This document shows, in pieces, positions 7,173-15,775 of a stretch of DNA of 15,803 bases. A model generated the notes under the pieces. The model was not told where the DNA came from, searched no databases, and saw only the letters and a list, made by a program, of their open reading frames with translations. The stretch spans positions 1 through 15,803 of the forward strand of contig JBLHTZ010000054.1 in NCBI GenBank assembly GCA_047627915.1. The letters are read 5' to 3'. Source of the stretch: NORP294 sp047627915 (GTDB taxonomy: Bacteria; Bacteroidota; Bacteroidia; Flavobacteriales_E; Vicingaceae). Numbering within the stretch: position 1 is the first letter of the stretch; the number at the start of each line of letters is the position of its first letter. The translations under genes and the position numbers were made by a program.

Positions 7173-8131
7173 TTAACGACCGCTGAAAACTTCGCTTCGG
7201 TATATTTCTTTTCGTTCTAACTTCGTCCCAATGTTAAATTTTCAAACTCCAACCTTTTTACCATCTAGGTATTTCCCTTTAATTTGAAGCTTACCATTTT
7301 CATAGAATTGTTTCCAAGAACCATCTAATAATCCAGCAGTGTAATTCACAAACTAGTACAAATTACCATTCGGATGGTAAATTTTATACATTCCATTTAC
7401 AAATCCGTTATAAACATACTTTGTATGAGCCACTTGAGTTGGGTATTCATTAAAATAGGCCTTCCTCATTGCAGGATACGGTTATGAGTCTTGAGAAACA
7501 TATTTCAGTTGATACCAAATTGAATCTACTTGATATGGAATTAAAAGTGAATCTTCTTTTGGACTTTTGGGCTCAGCTTCTATAGCTTTTTTATTGCGAT
7601 TTAGAAAGTTAAAATCCATTGGAAAACCTTGTATTTTTTCTAACAGAACTCCATCGTTATAGAACTCTTTGTAATAATTAGGCGACCCTACATTGTACTC
7701 CCATTTACCATTTTTCAAACCTTTGGAATATTTCCCTTGATAATTCTTTTTTCGATCAATATAGAATCCCGATAATTATCCTTCTACGTATCTAGCCTTC
7801 AATACCGACTCACCTTAAGAGTTATATCGTGAATAATCCCCATCTCTTTTCCCATTTTGAAAAATACTTAGTTCATAGACCTGTCCATTAGGAAAATAGG
7901 TGTATCCCTTCCCACTTTGCTTCCCTAAATAGAAATGCTTTTCAATTGCTCGCTGATTAGTGATGTCTTCAAAATAATAAACTAATTTATTCTTAGTTAA
8001 CGAATCTAATGTATGATAAACAATATCATATTCTGTAGTATCAGTCCCTTCTATTATGGTTAACGTATTTATTGAGCAAGAGAAGAGTAGCTAAATGAAA
8101 AAGTAATGAATATTAAAATTACTCTTTTCAT
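7173..8131 (-). pseudogene. Inactivated MORN-repeat (YwqK-like) secreted protein or lipoprotein
   Basis: The gap between pyrF and the DUF2851 gene holds a single decayed gene. It starts with ATG at 8131, 7 nt after the pyrF stop, and a signal sequence (MKRVILIFITFSFSYSSLAQ), then loses frame near 8069-8074. From there one frame runs to a TAA at 7173-7175, interrupted by stops at 7815-7817 (TAA), 7776-7778 (TAA), 7482-7484 (TAA), 7353-7355 (TAG) and 7242-7244 (TGA). Adding back one base gives 320 codons exactly. The remaining text is good protein: YTYFPNGQVYELSIFQNGKR in the first half, and MYKIYHPNGNLY followed by WKQFYENGKLQIKGKYLDGK in the second, typical MORN_2 repeats ('Y..NG.......Y..G...G.W'). 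No single piece looks translatable as a gene; the longest stop-free piece (about 7482-7718) lacks both ends and begins at a TTG. Family function is unclear: YwqK-type proteins are often named antitoxins, with weak support. Confidence 0.85.
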
Positions 8132-8138
8132 ATCCACT

Positions 8139-8951
8139 CTAGCTAGTTCGTAATATCTCGGCCATCTCTTGCTGAATTACTTTTGCTGCATTTGTACTTG
8201 CTTGTGCAAAGTCAATATCGTTACTTGCATATAAAATTCCGCGAGAAGAATTTATTAATAGCCCACAATCGGAGTTTAAGCCATATTTACAAACTTCTGA
8301 TAAACTTCCTCCTTGTGCGCCAACGCCAGGAACTAGTAAAAAGTGATGGGGTACTAATTTTCGAATATTCTGCAACGATTCCGCTTTCGTTGCACCTACA
8401 ACAAACATTAAATTCTCATCATTACCCCAAGTTGCAGTTGTTTTAAGAACTTTCTCGTATAGCAACTCTCCACTTTCAAGCTGTGAAAACTGAAAATCAA
8501 ATGCACCTTTGTTTGAAGTAAGGCCTAATACAATCCCCCATTTCCCTGGGTGAGAAAGAAATGGAGTTACTGAATCTTCTCCCATATAAGGAGCTATGGT
8601 TACCGAATCAAAATTATATGTCTCAAAGAATGTTTTGGCGTACATGTTGGCTGTATTACCGATATCTCCTCGCTTCGCATCTGCTATGGTAAAAATGTCT
8701 TTCGGAATATAATCTAAAGTAGCTTTCAGCGTTTCCCAGCCTTTCAAGCCCATACTTTCGTAAAACGCTATATTAGGCTTATAGGCCACACAGTACTCTT
8801 TTGTAGAATCGATGATTCGCTTGTTAAACTCTAAAATAGGATTTTCAAAGTCTAATAAATGTTGGGGAATTTTATTGAGATCTGAATCCAATCCAACACA
8901 AAGAAAGGACTGCTTTTTATTTATTTGAGTAATTAATTCTTTACGAGTCAT
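8139..8951 (-). CDS. pyrF: Orotidine 5'-phosphate decarboxylase (type 2 OMPDC)
   Basis: 270 aa. It catalyses the last step of de novo UMP synthesis, OMP to UMP plus CO2, in the cytoplasm. Key blocks: FLCVGLDSDLNKIP (16-29), YKPNIAFYESMG (57-68), the catalytic Asp/Lys cluster DAKRGDIGNTANMYAK (91-106, with Asp91, Lys93 and Asp96), and VPGVGAQGG near 208-216, the phosphate-binding loop. The 'DAKRGDIGNTA' form and the length of about 270 identify the longer type 2 group rather than the 230-aa E. coli type. The ATG overlaps the prfA stop in TAATG, so translation is probably coupled to release factor 1. No other pyrimidine gene is in the window. Confidence 0.96.
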   Translation of the reverse strand: MTRKELITQINKKQSFLCVGLDSDLNKIPQHLLDFENPILEFNKRIIDSTKEYCVAYKPNIAFYESMGLKGWETLKATLDYIPKDIFTIADAKRGDIGNTANMYAKTFFETYNFDSVTIAPYMGEDSVTPFLSHPGKWGIVLGLTSNKGAFDFQFSQLESGELLYEKVLKTTATWGNDENLMFVVGATKAESLQNIRKLVPHHFLLVPGVGAQGGSLSEVCKYGLNSDCGLLINSSRGILYASNDIDFAQASTNAAKVIQQEMAEILRTS

Positions 8952-10048
8952 TAGTTCACTGCATTTTCATCCCTCAAACCATCTTTCATCTTTTCAGCAT
9001 TCGCTGCCATTCTTAACCCATCAATTACTGCACCTAAATCACCATTTATAATCGCTTCTAAATTATATAACGTTAGGTTAATTCTGTGATCTGTAACTCT
9101 ACCTTGAGGATAGTTATAAGTTCTAATTTTTGCAGATCTATCACCTGTTGATACTTGTGATTTTCTTTCAGCTGCAATTTCTTTTTCTCTCTTCTCCACT
9201 TCAGCTTCGTAAATCCTTGACCTCAAAACCTTCATCGCCTTCTCATAGTTTTTCAACTGTGAACGACCGTCTTGACACTCTACAACGGTATTTGTAGGAA
9301 TGTGAGTTAAACGAACTGCTGACTCTGTTTTATTCACGTGCTGCCCCCCTGCTCCTGATGCTCGATAGGTATCTTTCTTAATATCTGAAGGATCAATTTT
9401 TACGTCTACCTCCTCTGCCTCAGGCAAAACCGCTACTGAAGCTGCCGAAGTATGAACTCTTCCTTGTGTTTCCGTTTGTGGAACTCTTTGAACTCGATGT
9501 ACACCAGATTCATATTTCATAATCGCATATACATTCGCTCCAGACACTTCGAAACAAATTTCCTTAAATCCTCCGGAAGTGCCTTCATTCATTGTCATCA
9601 CGTCGTGCTTCCAGCCCTGATTGTCTATGTATTTCAAATACATTCGATATAAATCTCCAGCAAAAATACTAGCTTCATCTCCACCTGCACCAGCGCGAAT
9701 TTCAATAATAACGTTCTTGTCGTCATCCGGATCCTTCGGAATCAACATAACTTTTAATTCTTCCTCTAATACTTCTTTTCGTTTTTGTAGTTCATCGAAC
9801 TCCATCTTCGCCATTTCTCGAAACTCCTCATCCTTCTCTTTAGATAAAATTTCCCTTGAAGAAGCAATGTTAGCCAATACGTTTGAGTAGTCATCAAAAG
9901 CACCTACAATAACTTTGAGGTCACTGTACTCCTTGTTAAGTTTAACATAACGACTCATATCTGATATGATTTCAGGATCAACAATTTGTTGCGAGACATC
10001 TATCCACCTATCCTTAATCGACTGTAACTTTTCTATTAAACTACTCAT
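8951..10048 (-). CDS. prfA: Peptide chain release factor 1
   Basis: 365 aa, full length. RF1 reads UAA and UAG in the ribosomal A site and triggers hydrolysis of peptidyl-tRNA. The catalytic GGQ is at 234-236 in ASGAGGQHVNKTESAVRLTH, and the helix block IIEIRAGAGGDEA is at 114-126. The stop-codon-reading tripeptide position reads PQT (190-192, in RVPQTETQGRVHTSAA), the RF1 PxT type; the SPF of RF2 is absent. The N-terminal domain (1-100) is the usual coiled, acidic region. It begins 3 bp after purM and ends overlapping pyrF by 1 bp, so purM, prfA and pyrF form one transcription unit. Confidence 0.97.
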   Translation of the reverse strand: MSSLIEKLQSIKDRWIDVSQQIVDPEIISDMSRYVKLNKEYSDLKVIVGAFDDYSNVLANIASSREILSKEKDEEFREMAKMEFDELQKRKEVLEEELKVMLIPKDPDDDKNVIIEIRAGAGGDEASIFAGDLYRMYLKYIDNQGWKHDVMTMNEGTSGGFKEICFEVSGANVYAIMKYESGVHRVQRVPQTETQGRVHTSAASVAVLPEAEEVDVKIDPSDIKKDTYRASGAGGQHVNKTESAVRLTHIPTNTVVECQDGRSQLKNYEKAMKVLRSRIYEAEVEKREKEIAAERKSQVSTGDRSAKIRTYNYPQGRVTDHRINLTLYNLEAIINGDLGAVIDGLRMAANAEKMKDGLRDENAVN

Positions 10049-10051
10049 TTC

Positions 10052-11218
10052 TTAATATTCAAATACTCCGAACTCTGACTTAATAGTCAGCTTTTTCGAT
10101 TCTGATGCTTCAACCCTACCTACAATTTTAGCATCAACATTAAACTGCTTTGAAATAGCAATTAAATCTGCAGCTACCTCATTTGGGACATACAATTCCA
10201 TCCGATGCCCCATATTAAAAACTTTGTACATCTCCATCCAAGGTGTTTTCGATTCTTCGTGTATCAACCTAAAAAGTGGAGGTAATTCAAAAAGGTCATC
10301 TTTAATTACATGCACGTTATCCACAAAATGCAAGACTTTCGTTTGAGCGCCTCCACTGCAATGAACCATTCCATGAATTGAATTTCTATGAGACTTCAAC
10401 ATTTGAGCAACTATTGGAGCATACGTCCTGGTAGGTGATAGAACTAGCTTTCCCGCATTTAATGGTGAGCCATCAATGGAATCAGTTAGTTTTTTACTTC
10501 CTGAATACACTAAGTCTGCAGGCACAGCAGCATCAAAAGATTCAGGAAATTTTTCTGCCAAATATTTACTAAAAACATCGTGTCGAGCAGAAGTCAGTCC
10601 ATTACTTCCCATTCCTCCATTGTACTCTGTTTCATAACTTGCTTGTCCAAAAGAAGCAAGTCCAACTATAACATCTCCTTCCTGAATGTTATGATTCGAA
10701 ATTACATCCTCTTTTTTCATTCGAGCAGTTACTGTTGAATCTACAATTATGGTTTTAACCAAGTCACCTATATCCGCTGTTTCTCCTCCTGTGCTATAAA
10801 TCCCAATTCCGTGCGAGCGTAACTCCTCAAGAATCTCCTCCGTTCCGTTTATAATCTCCGAAATCACCTCCCCAGGAATCAGATTCTTATTTCTTCCAAT
10901 AGTTGAACTCAGAAGGATGTTGTCGGTTGCGCCAACGCAAAGAAGATCATCAATATTCATAGTAATAGCGTCCATGGCTATACCTTTCCAAACTGAAATA
11001 TCTCCTGTTTCTCTCCAATACATATAAGCTAATGCAGATTTTGTTCCTGCCCCATCAGCATGCATCACAATACAGTGTTCATCGCTTCCGGTTAAATAAT
11101 CCGGAACAATTTTGCAAAATGCCTTAGGAAATAGCCCTTTGTCAACATTCTTAATGGCATTGTGCACATCTTCTTTGTCAGCGGAGACGCCTCTCAAAGT
11201 ATACCTTTCTTTCTCCAT
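10052..11218 (-). CDS. purM: Phosphoribosylformylglycinamidine cyclo-ligase (AIR synthetase)
   Basis: 388 aa. It converts FGAM plus ATP to AIR, the fifth step of de novo purine synthesis. Recognisable blocks: the N-terminal RGVSADKEDVHNAIKNVDKG, MHADGAGTKSALAYMYW (ATP-binding 'DG.GTK' loop), MDAITMNIDDLLCVGA ('N.DD....GA' motif), STGGETADIGDL (GGETA), and the C-terminal HCSGGAQTK and NMGHRMELYVP. It is about 40 residues longer than the E. coli enzyme, as is normal for Bacteroidota PurM. It is the first gene of the purM-prfA-pyrF set. No clear promoter is visible in the 67 bp upstream, which are largely filled by the terminator of the preceding gene. Confidence 0.96.
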   Translation of the reverse strand: MEKERYTLRGVSADKEDVHNAIKNVDKGLFPKAFCKIVPDYLTGSDEHCIVMHADGAGTKSALAYMYWRETGDISVWKGIAMDAITMNIDDLLCVGATDNILLSSTIGRNKNLIPGEVISEIINGTEEILEELRSHGIGIYSTGGETADIGDLVKTIIVDSTVTARMKKEDVISNHNIQEGDVIVGLASFGQASYETEYNGGMGSNGLTSARHDVFSKYLAEKFPESFDAAVPADLVYSGSKKLTDSIDGSPLNAGKLVLSPTRTYAPIVAQMLKSHRNSIHGMVHCSGGAQTKVLHFVDNVHVIKDDLFELPPLFRLIHEESKTPWMEMYKVFNMGHRMELYVPNEVAADLIAISKQFNVDAKIVGRVEASESKKLTIKSEFGVFEY

Positions 11219-11228
11219 TTTATGTTAT

Positions 11229-11266
11229 AAAAAAACATCCAATTTCAATGAGAAAATGGATGTTTC
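11229..11266 (-). terminator. Rho-independent terminator after the OmpA/PorE-like gene
   Basis: On the minus strand the sequence forms a hairpin: arm 11265-11252 pairs with arm 11246-11233 (AAACATCCA against TGGATGTTT, one A-A mismatch, then four more pairs) around a 5-nt loop (11247-11251). A run of seven T follows (11235-11229, sharing its first bases with the arm). It starts about 20 nt after the stop of the gene at 11286 and ends 10 nt before the purM ATG. The position and the stem plus U-run are textbook. It may also act on transcripts entering purM. Confidence 0.8.
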
Positions 11267-11285
11267 AGTTTATTAATATCTATAT

Positions 11286-13337
11286 CTACTGTTCTCCTTC
11301 CGATTCTTCTTCTGATGGAGTTGCTTCTTCCCCGTCGCCGGTTGGTGCCGTCTCATTTTGATCTTCCTCCGTAGGTTGACTCGTAGGAACGAAATCGTCT
11401 CTAAGAATCCTAAACTCCGTTCTACGATTAGCTTGGTGAGCTGCTTCTCTCTCTTCTTCTGAAGCTAGCTGAGCTATCACATCATCTGAAATTAATAAGT
11501 TTGTTTCCCCATAACCCTTAGGCACCATTCTTGCCGGGTCAATACCCCTTCTTGCCAAATATCCAACGGCAGAATCAGCTCTCTTTTGAGATAATATTAG
11601 ATTATAGTCATCTCCTCCTCTACTATCCGTATTTGCTTTCAACTCAATTACTAAACTCGGGTTATCAACTAGTATTTTATACAAAAACTCTAAAGAATCT
11701 GCTGCTTGAGGTGTAATATTTGCTTTGTTGAATGGATATACTATTTCAGGAAGCTTAATCGCTTTTTCTGTGATTGGTTGCAATTCATACAAGTGAGCGA
11801 ATATTTTAGATTCTTCTACATTAACAGTAGTTTCCTTCCCTTTAGCTTTCAAATAACTTGGCTTAGAAACCGTAATCTGGTATGATGTATTTTGATTAAT
11901 ATAATAGCCCCCTCCATTTTCTGCGAATTCAAATGTTCCATCTGCTGAAGTTTGAACCTCTGCTGAACTTCCATCCGTTCCAATCAACTTAACATTTGCA
12001 GCGATTAAAGGTTGACCTGTTTCCAAATCCTTTACTAACCCTTTTAAGACAAAAAGAATTGGAGGCTCACTAAACTGCCAAATATCATCTTTTCCTCTTC
12101 CACCTTCTCGACTAGAACTAAAGAACCCTTTATTCTTATTCTCATCGAATGTAATTCCAAAGTCATTTGCACTCGAGTTAATAGGAGCCTTCAAATTTTG
12201 AACCTTACCCCATTGAGCATCTCCTAACTTTTCAGCAGAAAATATATCTAATCCTCCCATTCCAACATGACCGTCTGATGCGAAATACAACATACCATTT
12301 GGCTTAATAAATGGGAACATTTCATCTCCTAAGGTATTAATTTCAGGACCCAAATTAATCGGGGCACTCCACTTTCCTCTAGATTCTTCTCTGATGTACC
12401 ATAAGTCTTTCCCGCCTTGACCTCCATCCATGTCAGATGCAAAGACCAAAATTTCATCATCTGGTGTTAAAGCAGGATGCCCTACTACCGCACTATCAGA
12501 TGCGATTGCAATAGGTTCTGGTGTCGCAAATTTAACTCCTTGACGCTTTGCACTTAAAATTTGGCACCCCATGTATCCATTTTTTTCAACTCTACATCGC
12601 GTGTAGTACATGGTATTTCTTCTTGAGTTTACAACTGCTCCACCCTCACTATCTTCCGTATTTATTCCTTCACCTTCCACCAACACTGGCTCACTCCATT
12701 TTCCTTTTTTATCTCTCTTTGTAATGTATAAATCAGAAAAATTACCTCCGGTAACTTCAGAAGTTGAAGATCCTGTTGACCCTTCCCTTGTTGAAGTGAA
12801 AATCATTTCGTCATTTTTTCGATCGGAAAATGCAGGGTTGTAATCGTAAAATTCGGTGTTTAATAAAACTGCTGGCTCTACAATTAGTGCTTCAGGATTA
12901 TCTGCCCATCCCTGCGCTTGCTCTGCCGCTTCAATTCCTTTTTTACCTCTAGCATCAGAAGGTACGTCAGCAGCATATTTTTGATAGGCAACTAATGCTT
13001 CGTCATACTTCCCATTCATCATTTTCATTTCACCTAAACGAAGTTTTGCAGTAGGGTCAGCGTATTGCGCTATAATTGATTTATCATACCAAACTTCAGC
13101 TTGCATAGGCTGATCACTTAAACGATAGGCCTCGGCAATTTTGAAAATAATTTGCGCCTTTACATCTCTCGCAGGTTCTTTTACATAAGCTTTTTTATAT
13201 AGCTCAATCGCCTCGAAATACTTCTCTTCCTGCATTAATGCTTTGTCTGCATCTTCTAAGTAACTTTTCTGTGCAACTCCTTGCAAACTGAAAACACAAA
13301 AAAGAAAAGACAACCCAACAACTTTCAATAACTTCAT
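11286..13337 (-). CDS. PorE-like OmpA-family envelope protein (TPR, PD40 propeller, CRD, OmpA)
   Basis: 683 aa. Signal peptide 1-22 (cut near GVAQ); TPR repeats about 23-150 (AIELYKKAYVKEP, then EALVAYQKYAADVP); PD40/WD40-like propeller about 160-425 with repeating 'NPAFSDRKNDEMIFTS', 'HPALTPDDEILVFASD' and 'FPFIKPNGMLYFASDG' units; carboxypeptidase regulatory-like domain about 430-515 (GLVKDLETGQPLIAANVKL); OmpA-type peptidoglycan-binding domain about 530-647 (ELKANTDSRGGDDYN, then NRRTEFRIL with conserved Asp and Arg); and an acidic Glu-rich tail 650-683. This is the architecture of PorE, a type IX secretion component of Porphyromonas gingivalis that links the outer-membrane machinery to peptidoglycan, but Bacteroidota have many paralogues, so a T9SS role is not proven. 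It sits in a single-gene unit: 120 bp after glnN and followed by a terminator. Confidence 0.9.
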   Translation of the reverse strand: MKLLKVVGLSFLFCVFSLQGVAQKSYLEDADKALMQEEKYFEAIELYKKAYVKEPARDVKAQIIFKIAEAYRLSDQPMQAEVWYDKSIIAQYADPTAKLRLGEMKMMNGKYDEALVAYQKYAADVPSDARGKKGIEAAEQAQGWADNPEALIVEPAVLLNTEFYDYNPAFSDRKNDEMIFTSTREGSTGSSTSEVTGGNFSDLYITKRDKKGKWSEPVLVEGEGINTEDSEGGAVVNSRRNTMYYTRCRVEKNGYMGCQILSAKRQGVKFATPEPIAIASDSAVVGHPALTPDDEILVFASDMDGGQGGKDLWYIREESRGKWSAPINLGPEINTLGDEMFPFIKPNGMLYFASDGHVGMGGLDIFSAEKLGDAQWGKVQNLKAPINSSANDFGITFDENKNKGFFSSSREGGRGKDDIWQFSEPPILFVLKGLVKDLETGQPLIAANVKLIGTDGSSAEVQTSADGTFEFAENGGGYYINQNTSYQITVSKPSYLKAKGKETTVNVEESKIFAHLYELQPITEKAIKLPEIVYPFNKANITPQAADSLEFLYKILVDNPSLVIELKANTDSRGGDDYNLILSQKRADSAVGYLARRGIDPARMVPKGYGETNLLISDDVIAQLASEEEREAAHQANRRTEFRILRDDFVPTSQPTEEDQNETAPTGDGEEATPSEEESEGEQ

Positions 13338-13457
13338 TTATGTCTGGTATTTGATTTCAATGGCTGCTAAAATAAACAAAATTTACTTGATTTTATTCGA
13401 ATTCCTCTCGGAAAAACAGCGACATTTCAATTGGAACGAATCGTATTTACTTTTAGT

Positions 13458-15650
13458 CTAGTGATTGAACAACAATTCCCTGTACTTTGGTAAAGGCCAA
13501 ATCTCGTCATCAACCATCAATTCAAGCTTATCAACACTATATCTGATTACATCAAACATTGGTTTTACAATGTCAGCATACTCATTAGCTTTTTGCTTTG
13601 GGTCTTCTAATTTATTAATGCGTTTTCGCTCAATAATCATTTGTTCTGTTGTTTCTTGAACTGTTTTTACGTGCTTAGAAATTGCCTTAATCATCTCTAA
13701 TTGAACTCCTGCCAACTCCTTAAATTCAGCCTCACCAAATATAGCCTTAAGACCTTGAACATTATCAATTAACTGACTTTGATAACGTAATGCCGTAGGC
13801 AGTATGTGACTTTTAGCTAAATCTCCAATGATTCTAGCTTCAATTCGAATTAAATTAGTGTACAACTCATATGCAATTTCTTGACGAGCCAACGTCTCTC
13901 TCTCTGTCATTACATTAAGACCATCATACAATGCTAGGGTTTGTTTAGATCCCATTTCAGCAATTGCTGCAGGAGTCGTTCTTAAATGAGATAAACCTCT
14001 TTTTTCAGCCTCCGCAATCCACTCAGCGCCATAACCATTGCCCTCAAATCTGATGTTCTTAGAACTTATCGTGTACTTTTTTAAGATTCTAAAAATCGCC
14101 TCATCTTTCTTAATCCCTTCTTTAATTAGCTTATCAACGTCTGTCTTAAATTCCTTTAATTGCTTTGCTACAATGGAATTAATCACAATCATTGCAGATG
14201 AACAGTTCGCCGAAGAACCTATTGCTCTAAATTCAAACTTATTGCCTGTAAAAGCGAATGGAGAAGTTCTGTTTCTATCCGTATTGTCTAACAAAATCTC
14301 TGGAATCTTACCGATGTTCAACTTCAATTCTGTTTTTTCTTCTGCTGTTAGAGATTTTCCATCTTTCACTTTAGAAACCAATTCATCTAACATTTTCGTT
14401 AACTCTTGCCCAATAAATACAGAGATAATAGCAGGAGGAGCCTCATTAGCTCCAAGTCGATGTTCATTGCCCGCTGTAGCCATTGATGACCTCAATAATC
14501 TTTCATTATCATGAACAGCCTTAATTGTATTTATTAAAAAAGTAAGAAACTGCAGATTAGATTTAGGGTTTTTTCCCGGACTCAATAAGTTCACCCCTGT
14601 ATTAGTAGAAAGTGACCAATTGTTGTGCTTTCCGGAGCCATTTACGTTAGCAAATGGTTTCTCATGCAACAATACCCGAAAATTGTGCTTTCGAGCAATT
14701 TTTTCCATCATATCCATCAACAATTGGTTATGATCAACTGCTAAGTTGGCTTCTTCAAAAATAGGCGCAAATTCATATTGATTTGGAGCCACTTCATTGT
14801 GTCGAGTCTTCAAAGGAATACCTAACTTCATGCACTCAATTTCTAGCTCTACCATAAAGGCATGAGCCCTTTCCGGAATACTTCCAAAATAATGATCGTC
14901 TAACTCCTGACCTTTAGCAGGAATATGACCAAAAACAGTTCGCCCTGTTAACACTAAATCAGGTCTAGCAGTAAATAGAGCCTTGTCAACTAAAAAATAT
15001 TCTTGCTCCCAACCTAAGGTTGCACTTACTTTTTTTACATTTTTATCAAAATACTGACAAACATCAACTGCAGCTTTATCTACGCAACTCAACGCTTTTA
15101 ACAAAGGCGTTTTATAGTCTAAAGCCTCTCCTGTGTACGAAATATAAATGGTAGGAATACAAAGTGTATTCCCTATAATGAAAGCAGGAGAACTCGGATC
15201 CCATGCCGTATAACCCCTAGCCTCAAATGTATTTCTGATTCCACCATTTGGCAAACTAGAAGCATCAGGCTCTTGTTGCGCTAATTGACCTCCATCGAAA
15301 CGCTCAATTACTTTATTCCCTTCCGTTGTCTCAAAGAAGGCATCGTGCTTTTCTGCAGTTGTCCCAGTTAATGGCTGAAACCAATGCGTATAGTGCGTCA
15401 CATCCTTCTCCATTGCCCATGCCTTCATTGCAGAAGCCACTGAATTCGTAATCTTTCTATCAACCGTTTTACCGTCTTCTATGGTTTGCATTACTTGAGC
15501 ATAAATGTCTTTTGACATATATTCCGCCATAACGTTTTTATCAAAAACATTCATGCCATAATACTCAGAAACTTTTTTTGAAGGTGCCTCAACAATTCTA
15601 GGAGTTCTAGACATGGAAGCTTCTAATGCTTTAAATCGGATGGTTGCCAT
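13458..15650 (-). CDS. glnN: Glutamine synthetase type III
   Basis: 730 aa, the full size of GSIII (about 730), much larger than GSI (about 470). It makes glutamine from glutamate, ammonia and ATP in the cytoplasm and is the main ammonia-assimilation enzyme in many Bacteroidota. Signature stretches: HYTHWFQPLTG 86-96, GWEQEYFLVD 213-222, TRHNEVAPNQYEFAP 282-296 (metal and glutamate site), NGSGKHNNWSLST 337-349 (ATP-site loop), RLGANEAPP 398-406 and NRTSPFAFTGNKFEFRA 460-476. The C-terminal EIWPLPKYRELLF is typical of the type. The ATG at 15650 gives the family's usual N-terminus (MATIRFKALEASMSRTPRI). It has its own promoter (15674-15707), with poly-G tracts further upstream. The gene symbol glnN is the usual one for GSIII; databases may call it glnA. 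Confidence 0.97.
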   Translation of the reverse strand: MATIRFKALEASMSRTPRIVEAPSKKVSEYYGMNVFDKNVMAEYMSKDIYAQVMQTIEDGKTVDRKITNSVASAMKAWAMEKDVTHYTHWFQPLTGTTAEKHDAFFETTEGNKVIERFDGGQLAQQEPDASSLPNGGIRNTFEARGYTAWDPSSPAFIIGNTLCIPTIYISYTGEALDYKTPLLKALSCVDKAAVDVCQYFDKNVKKVSATLGWEQEYFLVDKALFTARPDLVLTGRTVFGHIPAKGQELDDHYFGSIPERAHAFMVELEIECMKLGIPLKTRHNEVAPNQYEFAPIFEEANLAVDHNQLLMDMMEKIARKHNFRVLLHEKPFANVNGSGKHNNWSLSTNTGVNLLSPGKNPKSNLQFLTFLINTIKAVHDNERLLRSSMATAGNEHRLGANEAPPAIISVFIGQELTKMLDELVSKVKDGKSLTAEEKTELKLNIGKIPEILLDNTDRNRTSPFAFTGNKFEFRAIGSSANCSSAMIVINSIVAKQLKEFKTDVDKLIKEGIKKDEAIFRILKKYTISSKNIRFEGNGYGAEWIAEAEKRGLSHLRTTPAAIAEMGSKQTLALYDGLNVMTERETLARQEIAYELYTNLIRIEARIIGDLAKSHILPTALRYQSQLIDNVQGLKAIFGEAEFKELAGVQLEMIKAISKHVKTVQETTEQMIIERKRINKLEDPKQKANEYADIVKPMFDVIRYSVDKLELMVDDEIWPLPKYRELLFNH

Positions 15651-15673
15651 TTTGCTACTATTAAATTTGACAT

Positions 15674-15707
15674 CAAAAATATTAAAGATTGCATAATTAA
15701 TTTCAAA
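15674..15707 (-). promoter_or_regulatory. Bacteroidota-type promoter of glnN
   Basis: The minus strand carries TTTG (15707-15704), 22 nt, then TATTTTTG (15681-15674), an exact match to the -7 consensus TAnnTTTG. The TTG-to-TAnnTTTG spacing is within the 17-23 nt known for Flavobacterium. The predicted start site is about 7 nt further on, leaving a leader of roughly 15-20 nt before the ATG at 15650. Confidence 0.6.
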
Positions 15708-15729
15708 AAATAACTAAATTTTATCAACA

Positions 15730-15735
15730 CCCCCC
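15730..15735 (-). repeat. G6 tract upstream of the glnN promoter
   Basis: Six consecutive G on the minus strand in the context TTTTTAAGGGGGGTGTTG. It lies about 65 nt upstream of the predicted glnN transcription start. The similar context TTAAGGGG(n) recurs at the longer tract 15776-15785. Confidence 0.9.
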
Positions 15736-15753
15736 TTAAAAATAGAGAAATCC

Positions 15754-15774
15754 CTAAAAAAGAGACTTTTTTAG
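15754..15774. repeat. Perfect 9-bp inverted repeat (possible bidirectional terminator)
   Basis: CTAAAAAAG at 15754-15762 pairs exactly with CTTTTTTAG at 15766-15774 around a 3-nt loop. The A6/T6 stem could act as a weak terminator in either direction, perhaps for a gene beyond the right edge of the window, or as a protein-binding site upstream of glnN. The C/G-rich flanks do not extend the stem. Confidence 0.6.
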
Positions 15775-15775
15775 A

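Noticed and set aside
7482..7718. Minus-strand frame as an independent small gene
   Set aside because: It begins at a TTG inside a continuous MORN-type reading frame and ends at one of several nonsense codons, so it is a fragment of the pseudogene.
7173..8131. Stop-codon reassignment (TAA/TAG read as Gln) to explain the interrupted MORN gene
   Set aside because: Neighbouring genes end normally at TAA, TAG and TGA, contain none inside, and prfA is intact; the frameshift also argues for plain decay.
13338..13457. Promoter elements (TATTTTAG, TAAATTTTG) ahead of the PorE-like gene and an imperfect inverted repeat after glnN
   Set aside because: Neither -7 candidate matches exactly or has a TTG at 17-23 nt. 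The repeat (13395-13405 with 13433-13441) has a bulge, a loop of about 27 nt and no T-run. A promoter probably exists here but I cannot place it.
14038..14514. Open plus-strand frame of 158 codons opposite glnN
   Set aside because: It lies wholly antisense to strongly conserved glutamine synthetase sequence, and its translation resembles no protein family.
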